IMG/VR virus record: IMGVR_UViG_3300042477_000074
Location: 1 to 36,595 of that record
Origin: a virus
DNA: 36,595 nt
Reading direction: 5' to 3' (one strand)
Shown here: positions 14,716 to 20,582 of the stretch, one piece after another
Layout of the letters: every line of letters starts with the position of its first letter
How positions within the stretch are numbered: position 1 is the stretch's first letter
The notes under the pieces: generated by a model
What the model was told of the DNA's origin: nothing
Databases searched by the model: none
Seen by the model: only the letters and a program-made list of their open reading frames with translations
Program-made: the position numbers and the translations under genes

Positions 14716-15002
14716 GTGTTTCCCCTTGCTCGTATGGCTGCGTCTACTTCTGCTTCAGACAAAATGTCCCATCGTTTCTTTTGGTGATTCTGGCAAATTC
14801 GGCGATACAGTTTGTCGTCAGACTTCGCTATATCGTCTGCTGTATCGATGTCGTCCAATAACATCCAAAGTCGCAATGATTTCTCACGTTCAGCAGCGGC
14901 AACAAGTGCGGCGAAGCGTGTTACAGAACCTAATGGTTTTTCGTCAGATCCGTAAGCCAATCCAGCCTCCCGCGCCATGCGGATGATTTCTTCTCTGTTC
15001 AT
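14712..15002 (-). CDS. Small protein of the NREEII-AREAG type, paralogue (96 aa)
   Basis: Shares the start MNREEIIRMAREAGLA, the block FAALVAAAEREK and the ending AAIRARG with the 91-residue gene at 14194-14469; the middle contains many Asp and Lys. I use the ATG at 15000-15002, which overlaps the TGA of the P-like gene by one base (TGATG). Function unknown. Confidence 0.66.
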   Translation of the reverse strand: MNREEIIRMAREAGLAYGSDEKPLGSVTRFAALVAAAEREKSLRLWMLLDDIDTADDIAKSDDKLYRRICQNHQKKRWDILSEAEVDAAIRARGNT

Positions 15003-15343
15003 CAAAATTCTCCTTCTAAATTGCGAGGTCTAATTATTTGCTTAAGTTTTGCAACCTGCTCTAGTCCTTTAGTCTTATCTATTGTCATTTCTAGTCGCTG
15101 ATAAAACGGAGGAGGAGCCTGCCTGCACAAAGACCGAAACTGCAGCACGTTGGGAGGTTTATCTGATGGCAAGCACTCCATCGCGTAGGCCACGGCATGA
15201 GGGCTTGTAGAGAATCCAGACAATTCGTGCGCCCAGTTCTCCATAACCTCTTGGATGTTCATGTCTCGATACTGGTCGAGAAAAGCCTTTCCGTAGGTCA
15301 TGGAAAGTTTCTTGAAGATTTCCTCAATAACTTGTATGTCCAT
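15002..15343 (-). CDS. Putative helicase loader, lambda P-like (113 aa)
   Basis: The product begins MDIQVIEEIFKKLSMTYGK. The middle has an HELSGFSTSPHAVAYAMECL block and the words SDKPPNVLQFRSLCRQAPPP, resembling the short P-like replication proteins of phages that load host DnaB. It lies 3 bases downstream of the DUF1376 initiator-like gene, as lambda P follows O. The length is about half that of lambda P, so only part of the family's usual fold is present, or it is a smaller subgroup. No ATPase motif is visible. The assignment is from pattern and gene order. Confidence 0.55.
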   Translation of the reverse strand: MDIQVIEEIFKKLSMTYGKAFLDQYRDMNIQEVMENWAHELSGFSTSPHAVAYAMECLPSDKPPNVLQFRSLCRQAPPPFYQRLEMTIDKTKGLEQVAKLKQIIRPRNLEGEF

Positions 15344-15346
15344 GCC

Positions 15347-16093
15347 TTAGCCCTCCAGTAGATTGTTAGGCGTGATGTCCTTTTCATGCCTGTTTCTGCC
15401 AAAGATAATGTCTAAGGATTGCTTGTAGTGATCTTCCTTCTTAAGATCGTCTGTAACCCAATCAGCCTTGAACCCTTGCCAACCCCTAGCGCAGCACATT
15501 TGCAAAGCCTTCTCAAGTGTTAGGTTTGCAAGTCCAGCCTCTCGCCTAATACCTTTCAGCGCAGTTTCGGTAAGCGGTGACTTCTTAGCCTTTCTGATAG
15601 CAAGAAAGTCATCCCAAACAGATTCGCTAACGTCACTAGGACGAAGCGAGCTTGCCGAGCGTTGCTTTATATTTGGTTGTTGGTTGTTGGTTATTGGTTG
15701 TTGGTTATTGGTTGGTTGCACGGTCGTTGAACGGTCGTTGAACGGCTGTTGAACGTCCGTTGAACGCTTGTTCAACGCTCGTTTAGCGGCTGATGCTTTA
15801 CCAGCCTTGGAAGCGGCTTCCAATTGCTGGTGATAGTGGGCTATCTCCCTATCGCATCGTTTGTGATGCCAGCTTCCTTCCTCTAGCGTGAAGAACATGC
15901 CAAGCAGCCCCGATATGGCTTGTTCCTTATCGCGGCCATTGACCTTCATTGAAAGTTCGTGCAGTGAGTTTGGAAGCGGCTTTTCTGTGTCGTAGTAAAG
16001 CCAAAGTAACTTCATGTAGATGCCAACTTCTTCGTTGGTTAAGAACGAGGTGTCCTTAATGAAGTCACCAATATGGTGTTGGTAGTAGTGCAT
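15347..16093 (-). CDS. DUF1376 protein, likely replication initiator (O-like, 248 aa)
   Basis: N-terminal DUF1376 domain (YYQHHIGDFIKDTSFLTNEE, then IYMKLLWLYYDTEKPLPN), residues about 3-90. A variable Gln/Asn-rich linker (about 113-145) is encoded by two arrays of direct repeats, and a C-terminal domain follows (SESVWDDFLAIRKAKKSPL). This is the layout of phage O-type initiators, with DNA repeats inside the gene. I take ATG 16091-16093, five bases after AAAGG; the GTG at 16097-16099 would use no good Shine-Dalgarno. Coupled to the P-like gene downstream. A role in replication is inferred from family and context. Confidence 0.72.
   Translation of the reverse strand: MHYYQHHIGDFIKDTSFLTNEEVGIYMKLLWLYYDTEKPLPNSLHELSMKVNGRDKEQAISGLLGMFFTLEEGSWHHKRCDREIAHYHQQLEAASKAGKASAAKRALNKRSTDVQQPFNDRSTTVQPTNNQQPITNNQQPNIKQRSASSLRPSDVSESVWDDFLAIRKAKKSPLTETALKGIRREAGLANLTLEKALQMCCARGWQGFKADWVTDDLKKEDHYKQSLDIIFGRNRHEKDITPNNLLEG
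15673..15714. repeat. Six tandem 7-bp repeats (TTGGTTG/TTGGTTA)
   Basis: Six contiguous copies of TTGGTTR with the A/G changing in the last position. They lie inside the initiator-like gene and code for an Asn/Gln/Pro linker (three units give seven codons). The array ends 5 bases before an 11-bp array. It may be part of the replication origin, or only a coding repeat. Confidence 0.85.
15720..15785. repeat. Six tandem 11-bp iteron-like repeats
   Basis: Copies at 15720, 15731, 15742, 15753, 15764 and 15775: ACGGTCGTTGA twice, then ACGGCTGTTGA, ACGTCCGTTGA, ACGCTTGTTCA and ACGCTCGTTTA. The ACG start and GTT core are kept in all six. The period, 11, is close to a helical turn and not a multiple of three, so selection on the protein alone would not maintain it. 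Best candidate for initiator binding sites. Confidence 0.88.
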
Positions 16094-16112
16094 TGTCACC
16101 TTTCATCAAAGG
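16093..16112 (-). promoter_or_regulatory. Hairpin that can mask the initiator ribosome binding site
   Basis: In the minus-strand transcript CCTTT pairs with AAAGG around GATG, and AAAGG is the Shine-Dalgarno lying five bases before the ATG of the initiator-like gene. The stem is only five pairs, so its effect is uncertain. Confidence 0.3.
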
Positions 16113-16206
16113 TTGCCATCACTGAAGAAGCATTTGGCAGGCAGGTGATGAGGCTGCTTTTCGGGAGCTACCCTAGCCAATGCGGTGAAACAAATAAGAG
16201 TCTAAA

Positions 16207-16557
16207 TCAAATTTCAATAACCTTGCAAGTCCAACCCTCTTTTAACTTGCCCCACCCGTGAACCTCTATCTTCCAGCCTGCTCGCAAGATAGCTGGAAGC
16301 TGCTCACACTCTGCAATCTTCTTTACCCTGGCTGATACGTTACCTCTGCTCGTTGTCTGTACCAGGAGCGTCTCTTCGTCCTTGAGACAAAGGATGTCGC
16401 CTATCCCAAACAAATCCTGGCGTATACGAGCCCAAGGGTTCCAGTGCTCGACGATCTGGCATAAATAACCTCGTTCTCTTAGTAAAGCTAAAGACCTCTG
16501 AGTAGGGCTAACCGACGAACGGCGTGTTTTCTTGGTGTCAGTGGCAGAGATTGTCAT
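16207..16557 (-). CDS. Putative PD-(D/E)XK-like nuclease (116 aa)
   Basis: Of a family I know from phage genomes, with unproven function. The block begins SLALLRERGYLCQIVEHWNP. FGIGDILCL (Asp in the middle) and LLVQTTSRGNVSARVKKI (a strand with Q-T-T where PD-(D/E)XK enzymes have E-x-K) then resemble the nuclease core, and VHGWGKL follows near the end. The divergent catalytic position leaves it open whether it is active. It is the first gene of the leftward unit and faces the rightward recombination genes across about 70 bases. No obvious Shine-Dalgarno precedes the ATG at 16555-16557. Confidence 0.5.
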   Translation of the reverse strand: MTISATDTKKTRRSSVSPTQRSLALLRERGYLCQIVEHWNPWARIRQDLFGIGDILCLKDEETLLVQTTSRGNVSARVKKIAECEQLPAILRAGWKIEVHGWGKLKEGWTCKVIEI

Positions 16558-16629
16558 TACGGCGACAGTCTTATGGGGTTGATAAGCCTAAGATTACTCC
16601 ATCGACACAAACAAACAGGGGCTAGCGAA
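16558..16629. promoter_or_regulatory. Divergent control region between leftward and rightward genes
   Basis: The 72 bases between the start codons of two oppositely oriented genes are expected to hold the promoters for both early units. I could not see a convincing -35/-10 pair on either strand; only AGGGG (16617-16621), the Shine-Dalgarno of the rightward gene, is clear. Promoters may be of an unusual type or lie partly in the coding regions. Confidence 0.4.
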
Positions 16630-16905
16630 ATGGCAACAGCAAGAGAAGAACTAGAAGCAAGGCGCAATGTAGCAATGGACGCAATGGTCATCACAAAGTG
16701 TAACTTGCAGCGCAACGTCAGATATGTCCGCAGCCAAAACAACTGGATGAAAATCACTAGAGATAAAAATTCGTTTTGTTTTGCAAGAGGGTATGCAGGA
16801 CATCCTAAAGCCAAGGACATTGATACTTTTTCTTTTACTTGGGTAGCCAATTGGAATGAGGCAATAGAAAAAGCAAAAAGCACACTTGCCTGGATTGAAA
16901 TTTAA
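16630..16905 (+). CDS. Small hypothetical protein (91 aa), first rightward gene
   Basis: Not recognised. The start ATG at 16630 has AGGGG eight bases upstream; an in-frame ATG at 16573 lies without such a signal. It begins MATAREELEARRNVAMDAM and includes aromatic and basic stretches (QNNWMKITRDKNSFCFARGY and a later WVANWNEAIEKA). The composition suggests a small soluble protein. A hairpin with a UUCG loop follows directly. Confidence 0.62.
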   Translation: MATAREELEARRNVAMDAMVITKCNLQRNVRYVRSQNNWMKITRDKNSFCFARGYAGHPKAKDIDTFSFTWVANWNEAIEKAKSTLAWIEI

Positions 16906-16910
16906 TAACT

Positions 16911-16924
16911 GGGGCTTCGGCCCC
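16911..16924 (+). other. GGGGC-UUCG-GCCCC hairpin
   Basis: Perfect five-pair stem closed by the very stable UUCG tetraloop, located between two rightward genes, six bases after the stop codon. No T-run follows, so it is not a standard intrinsic terminator. It may be a stability or processing element, or reduce transcription to downstream genes. Confidence 0.6.
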
Positions 16925-16937
16925 TACAGGAGCCAAC

Positions 16938-17108
16938 ATGGACGTACAGATCGCAACAACAGATTACGAAAAGTTATGTATCAGTGACTACGAGCAAGAC
17001 ATTTGGATTTCTATCTGGCATATGAAAGCGCACGCATCTATACATCTCAACAAAGAACAAGCAACGCAACTTAGAGACGAACTTAACAAATACCTGGAGG
17101 CTGTATGA
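16938..17108 (+). CDS. Small hypothetical protein (56 aa)
   Basis: Read directly from the sequence, with AGGAGCC seven bases before the ATG. The product starts MDVQIATTDYEKLCISDYE, contains DIWISIWHMKAHASIHL, and ends with a helical QLRDELNKYLEA. Strand-strand-helix pattern, unknown family. The stop overlaps the next ATG (ATGA), which supports both genes. Confidence 0.65.
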   Translation: MDVQIATTDYEKLCISDYEQDIWISIWHMKAHASIHLNKEQATQLRDELNKYLEAV

Positions 17109-17239
17109 GCGTTGACTACGATGCGTGGCTAGACAGAAAACTTTACGAATACGACCGCGAGAGGGAACAGAATGACTACCAACAACAATTGGAACAACAG
17201 GAATTTGAACTTGACGAAGTACAAGCCGACGAGGAGTGA
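17105..17239 (+). CDS. Very acidic small protein (44 aa)
   Basis: A 44-codon gene starting MSVDYDAWLDRKLYEYDRER and rich in Glu, Gln and Asp (about half of its residues), with a helical Gln/Glu segment in the middle. The start overlaps the upstream stop by four bases. Very acidic short proteins in phages can be DNA mimics, but that is speculation here. About 75 noncoding bases follow before the annealing protein. Confidence 0.6.
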   Translation: MSVDYDAWLDRKLYEYDREREQNDYQQQLEQQEFELDEVQADEE

Positions 17240-17314
17240 CTGGGCACTATGCGCTCTATTGGGGATTTGCTACGGAACACTGCTCTTCCTGTTCATCAAA
17301 TAAAGGAGCCGATT

Positions 17315-17845
17315 ATGAAATTTGCAGAACTCAGAAAGATCAACGTAACCGAGAAGGTCGAGAAGAAGAACGGCCTTTCGTATCTGTCCTGGGCATGGGC
17401 TGTCGATACATTGTTACAACACGATCCTAACGCTACATGGGAGTACAAACCTCACCAGACGTGGAATGACACGGTGATGGTGTTCTGCGAGGTCAAAGCA
17501 TTCGGTGTCTCTCGCACTGCACAACTGCCTGTCATGGATCACCGTAACAAAGCGATCTCTGAGCCAGATGCTTTCCAGGTCAATACAGCTATGCAAAGAT
17601 GTCTAGCTAAAGCTATCAGCCTCCACGGTATCGGGCTTTATATCTACGCTGGAGAGGATCTTCCAGATGAAGATAAGCCTTCCGTAGACGACCACATTAA
17701 AACGATCTTAGAGGCCAAAACAGTTGACGACTTGAAGGCAGCATTCACGAGTGCCTACAAGGTCTTTAAGAACGATCCTGAGTCCATCAAGCAAATAGAC
17801 GCAGCCAAGGAACAACGCAAGAAAGAACTGACGGAGATTAAATGA
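17315..17845 (+). CDS. Single-strand annealing protein, DUF1071 / Sak3-like (176 aa)
   Basis: Recognised by the N-terminal pattern ELRKINVTEKVEKKNGLSYL with SWAWAVD right after, DTVMVFCEVKAFG, and RCLAKAISLHGIGLYIYAG (about residues 105-123) with an acidic GEDLP following. This is the DUF1071/Sak3 group of phage annealing proteins, which pair complementary single strands for recombination and replication. A C-terminal helical tail (about 140-176) is charged. AAGGAG lies six bases before the ATG at 17315; an in-frame ATG at 17249 has no such signal. It works with the YqaJ-type exonuclease further on. Confidence 0.82.
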   Translation: MKFAELRKINVTEKVEKKNGLSYLSWAWAVDTLLQHDPNATWEYKPHQTWNDTVMVFCEVKAFGVSRTAQLPVMDHRNKAISEPDAFQVNTAMQRCLAKAISLHGIGLYIYAGEDLPDEDKPSVDDHIKTILEAKTVDDLKAAFTSAYKVFKNDPESIKQIDAAKEQRKKELTEIK

Positions 17846-18144
17846 GTCAGATTCTTTCTATTGCCAAGCAATCAGGGGTTCTCATCTCTCACCGAGATGA
17901 GTTCCTGAAGTCGGTGGAAAAGTTTGGCCGGTTGATGCTTAACAAGTCTAAACCGCTAACGCCAACACAAACAGCTTACTTGGCAGCACTCGATGACTGG
18001 ATGTCGCTGAACAATCTTGCTAGCAAGTTTGGCTGCACACCACAAAACGCCTTAAAAATGATCCGCGCCCTGGAGGCTCGTAAGTTGGTAACGAAAGAAA
18101 AACTCTACAGGCAAGCCTGGGCCTTTTACTACAAAAGAAAATGA
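17842..18144 (+). CDS. Helix-turn-helix protein (100 aa)
   Basis: The segment PLTPTQTAYLAALDDWMSL is followed by NNLASKFGCTPQNALKMIRA and LEARKLV, which fits a winged helix-turn-helix. The C-terminus is basic and aromatic (YRQAWAFYYKRK). Four-base overlaps couple it to the annealing gene and the next gene. It could regulate the rightward unit, or bind DNA as part of recombination. Family not named. Confidence 0.6.
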   Translation: MSQILSIAKQSGVLISHRDEFLKSVEKFGRLMLNKSKPLTPTQTAYLAALDDWMSLNNLASKFGCTPQNALKMIRALEARKLVTKEKLYRQAWAFYYKRK

Positions 18145-18494
18145 ACCTGAACACATTTGAAGAAGGACTGCTGGACTCGATCCAGACAGAGCGTTGCAAG
18201 AAACTGCTTTGGTCTGTCATCCAACTGGCGGTCGACGATGCCTGCAAAGCACCCTACAAAACTAGACCAACAGACGACACGATAACCGCACTTAGGTTTC
18301 TATTCGGAGACCTCCAAGAGTCAGGGCTCGACAATTATCTGATGTGGCTTGACGTTGACAGTAAAGAGTTCAAGAGACGCATGGTTAACGCCATGTACTC
18401 AGAGCGTCACGATAAGTTCACTGACTTCGAAAGACGAGCCTTCCGAGCAAACTACAACTGGTATCTGAGAAATGAGATCAATACTGACAACTGA
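18141..18494 (+). CDS. Hypothetical protein adjacent to NinB (117 aa)
   Basis: The family is not named to me, though similar small proteins are common next to ninB. Helical, with ALRFLFGDLQESGLDNYLMW and LDVDSKEFKRRMVNAM as distinct blocks; aromatic-rich C-terminus. The start overlaps the upstream stop by four bases, and the end overlaps ninB by 23 bases. Likely a recombination-accessory protein from context only. Confidence 0.65.
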   Translation: MNLNTFEEGLLDSIQTERCKKLLWSVIQLAVDDACKAPYKTRPTDDTITALRFLFGDLQESGLDNYLMWLDVDSKEFKRRMVNAMYSERHDKFTDFERRAFRANYNWYLRNEINTDN

Positions 18495-18900
18495 GACTGA
18501 CCGCAGAAGGGTCATAGAGGCCATAGAAGCCACTGAACTAGGCTACATGGTAACTATCTCCAAACCACCTCGCACAGCGGCTCAGAATCGGTTTTATTGG
18601 TCGATCCTGACAGCTTGTGCGGAACAGTTAACGGATCAGCTGGGACAGCAGTACACCCAAGATATATGGCACGAGTGGTCAAAGATGAGGTTTCTGCCTT
18701 CTCGTGTCGTTGAACTCCCTGGAGGTCAGGTCAAAGAGATTGAGCCTTCGACTGCTTCGCTTACCGTCTCTGAGTTCTCAGACTTAGTAGAGCAACTTCT
18801 ACAGTACGCAATCGAGAAAGGATTAGTCTGGACAGACGAGATGAAGGACGCCGAACTTGATTTAAGGAAGATCAATGTACACCAACAAAAAGTTGCTTGA
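18472..18900 (+). CDS. ninB: NinB-like recombination protein (142 aa)
   Basis: The pattern PPRTAAQNRFYWSILTACAE in residues about 32-51, with the following WHEWSKMRFLPSR and LTVSEFSDLVEQLLQYA, is typical of the NinB/Orf family, which binds single-stranded DNA and acts as a recombination mediator in lambdoid phages. Length matches lambda NinB (146 residues). Its start overlaps the upstream gene by 23 bases and its end overlaps the YbcO-like gene by 26, so translation is tightly linked. Confidence 0.85.
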   Translation: MRSILTTETDRRRVIEAIEATELGYMVTISKPPRTAAQNRFYWSILTACAEQLTDQLGQQYTQDIWHEWSKMRFLPSRVVELPGGQVKEIEPSTASLTVSEFSDLVEQLLQYAIEKGLVWTDEMKDAELDLRKINVHQQKVA

Positions 18901-19168
18901 AGCTTGTAGAAATATGCCTTGCGGGTCATGTTTTTGTGAGGACGGGACTGTAGTCGCTGCTCACAGGAATCAAGGAAAAGGCATGGGCATAAAAGTGTCT
19001 GATGCTTTAGTAGCATCCCTGTGCTTTCGTTGTCACACATACTTAGATCAGGGGAAGGATATGTCTCGTGAAGAACGGAGGGATTTCTGGAACCAAGCGT
19101 ATATCAACACGATGCAGGCAATGATCGAACGAGGATTTCTAAAGGTGCAAAATGGAACAAAGAACTGA
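18875..19168 (+). CDS. YbcO-like nuclease, DUF1364 (97 aa)
   Basis: The elements MPCGSCF (two Cys), TVVAAHRNQGKGMGIK (His as probable catalytic or metal ligand), LCFRCHTYLD (two Cys and His) and YINTMQAMIERG define DUF1364, whose member YbcO of E. coli has an HNH-type fold. The cysteine pairs would hold a zinc ion. Such genes lie next to ninB in lambdoid phages, as here. It probably cleaves DNA intermediates. The length of 97 residues is usual. Confidence 0.8.
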   Translation: MYTNKKLLEACRNMPCGSCFCEDGTVVAAHRNQGKGMGIKVSDALVASLCFRCHTYLDQGKDMSREERRDFWNQAYINTMQAMIERGFLKVQNGTKN

Positions 19169-19748
19169 GGATTGGTTTAAGGCAAGACTAGGCCATGTAA
19201 CGGCTTCTAGGGCTTCAGACGCGATTGCCAAGCAAGGTACGGCTACACGCAGGAACTACGCAATACAGCTCGTCACAGAGCGTTTAACGGGCTTACAGAG
19301 CGATTCCTTCACGAACGCTGCTATGCAGTGGGGTACAGAGCAAGAACCTATCGCTAGAGTCGCGTATGAGCAGGCTACAGGCTCGATTGTGGAGCAGACA
19401 GGCTTTCACAAGCACAAGAGCATAGAATGGCTTGGAGCGAGTCCTGATGGGTTTGTAGGCTCAGGGCTGATCGAGATCAAGTGTCCCAACTCAAACACTC
19501 ACGTTGATTATTTATTAGCAAAGGAGGTTCCCACTAAGTACAAGTCTCAAATGCTTACTCAAATGCTTGTGACAGGCAAGACATGGTGCGACTTTGTTAG
19601 CTTCGACCCAAGGCTTCCAGATCACTTGCAGTTATTCATTGTTAGATACGAACCAAAGCCAGAGGAGTTCAAGATCATCGAGCTACAACTCACGAACTTT
19701 CTAGCCGAGGTGAACGAAATGGAGAAATCGCTATGCCAAAAGAACTAA
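19152..19748 (+). CDS. YqaJ-type viral exonuclease (198 aa)
   Basis: 5'-3' exonuclease partner of an annealing protein. It starts MEQRTEDWFKARLGHVTASR, the family's entry motif. Catalytic residues of the PD-(D/E)XK core are visible: Glu in GTEQEPIA (residues 61-68), Asp99 in GASPDGFV, Glu108 and Lys110 in LIEIKCP, and Gln in the KSQMLTQMLV helix (131-140). Length is slightly below lambda Exo (226). The combination with a Sak3-like protein makes a complete recombination pair. Confidence 0.9.
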   Translation: MEQRTEDWFKARLGHVTASRASDAIAKQGTATRRNYAIQLVTERLTGLQSDSFTNAAMQWGTEQEPIARVAYEQATGSIVEQTGFHKHKSIEWLGASPDGFVGSGLIEIKCPNSNTHVDYLLAKEVPTKYKSQMLTQMLVTGKTWCDFVSFDPRLPDHLQLFIVRYEPKPEEFKIIELQLTNFLAEVNEMEKSLCQKN

Positions 19749-19954
19749 CCGGAAGTATCAGCAAGAACAAGAAAAAAGAAAAAGACGCTCACCCTGATTA
19801 CAGAGGGTCAGCGACTATAGGAGGGATTGACTACTGGATTTCAGCCTGGGTCAACGAGGGATCGGATGGCAAGTATCTGGGGTTGAAGTTCCAGCAGAAA
19901 GATGGAGAAACAAAACCCTCAAAACAAGACGATGACGATTCCGTACCGTTCTGA
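19733..19954 (+). CDS. Small protein with SSB-like acidic tail (73 aa)
   Basis: A Lys-rich N-terminus (ISKNKKKEKDAHPDYRG) precedes a beta-rich core (IGGIDYWISAWV, YLGLKFQQK). The last residues, DDDDSVPF, closely match the acidic, aromatic-ending tip by which bacterial SSB (DDDIPF) recruits exonucleases and helicases. The protein is too short for a full OB fold of standard SSB. It may be a small single-stranded DNA-binding protein or a decoy of the tip. GGAGA lies eight bases before the ATG, and the gene overlaps the exonuclease by 16 bases. Confidence 0.65.
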   Translation: MPKELTGSISKNKKKEKDAHPDYRGSATIGGIDYWISAWVNEGSDGKYLGLKFQQKDGETKPSKQDDDDSVPF

Positions 19955-19964
19955 GGAGACAAAC

Positions 19965-20195
19965 ATGCACCTAAGCAAACACCAAAGCCTGTTGAGGCAG
20001 GCTTATATTGTCAGACCTAAGCTCATAACCGATGATTCTCCAGCTTTAGATAAAGCGATCAAGACCATCGAGAGTGAGAATCCCAGTGCCTTCTGGAAAG
20101 AGAAGGACTTTGAAAAGAGGAGGTTCTATCATGCACCACGGCCAGGCACTCCTTACGCGGCTGCTACTCATGCGTGGCCGAAGGAATTACTATGA
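19965..20195 (+). CDS. Small hypothetical protein (76 aa)
   Basis: Not recognised. The ATG at 19965 has GAGGAG seven bases upstream; the longer frame from 19902 lies within the preceding gene. Contains MHLSKHQSLLRQAY and a PSAFWKEKDFEKRRFYHAPR block with several aromatics. Its stop overlaps the next ATG (ATGA). Context suggests early recombination or takeover. Confidence 0.6.
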   Translation: MHLSKHQSLLRQAYIVRPKLITDDSPALDKAIKTIESENPSAFWKEKDFEKRRFYHAPRPGTPYAAATHAWPKELL

Positions 20196-20380
20196 GCAAC
20201 TGGAAAGAGTTAATCGAGAATCAGACGAGGAAAGAGCGGTTCAGACCCGTCGAAGAAATCTGGAGGGAGTACGGGTGGATTCCTCCAAGCACCGAGTGCG
20301 AGGAAACGATGGCTAAACACAGAGCGTTTAAGGAATGGTCGATCCGTGGCATCGTGGATCAACCTCATCAAGCAGGTTAA
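20192..20380 (+). CDS. Small hypothetical protein (62 aa)
   Basis: Not recognised. The ATG at 20192 is in ATGA overlap and has AAGGAA six bases upstream. The segment RPVEEIWREYGWIPPSTE is a motif that I have seen in other phage proteins of unknown role. The protein is soluble and mixed in charge. It overlaps the last rightward gene by 35 bases. Confidence 0.6.
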   Translation: MSNWKELIENQTRKERFRPVEEIWREYGWIPPSTECEETMAKHRAFKEWSIRGIVDQPHQAG

Positions 20381-20582
20381 GTCTTCGGACGTAGAGGAGA
20401 TAGCGGCAGCGTATGAGAAAGCGCTGCCGTTTGTCGTTCAAGATTGGGCGAAGATGATCTTAAAGTTAGCTAAAAGCAAACGGCTTCCGATCATTGAGAA
20501 GATCGACAAGGTACACGGGGATAAGATCGGCCAGATGGTGCGAGATGAAGTTACCGCGCAACACAAAAGACCTAAGACTTAG
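20346..20582 (+). CDS. Small basic helical protein (78 aa, GTG start)
   Basis: Not recognised. Predominantly helical, with EIAAAYEKALPFVVQDWAK and a Lys-rich MILKLAKSKRLPIIEKIDK. The frame has GTG at 20346 as its only early start, with no good Shine-Dalgarno, so the start is unsure. It overlaps the upstream gene by 35 bases, and its 3' end overlaps the oppositely oriented holin gene by 11 bases. Last gene of the rightward unit. Confidence 0.55.
   Translation: MASWINLIKQVKSSDVEEIAAAYEKALPFVVQDWAKMILKLAKSKRLPIIEKIDKVHGDKIGQMVRDEVTAQHKRPKT

Larger units (their letters stand above)
15663..15790. other. Putative replication origin inside the initiator gene
   Basis: The two repeat arrays, together with a short TA-rich stretch (tttatattt, 15666-15674), lie in the middle of the DUF1376 gene, followed by the P-like gene. 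In lambda the origin likewise lies inside the initiator gene O, with iterons next to an AT-rich segment. Inference from architecture; the AT-rich stretch is short. Confidence 0.5.

Noticed and set aside
15673-15785. CRISPR-like array
   Set aside because: Units are contiguous, 7 and 11 bases, without spacers, and lie within a coding gene; not a CRISPR.
16558-16629. Sigma-70 promoters in the divergent region (for example TTGTCA or TTGATA as -35)
   Set aside because: No matching -10 box at 16-18 bases on either strand, so I do not assign a promoter position.
17249-17314. Upstream start for the annealing protein
   Set aside because: No ribosome site before 17249, while AAGGAG is correctly placed before 17315, where the family sequence begins.
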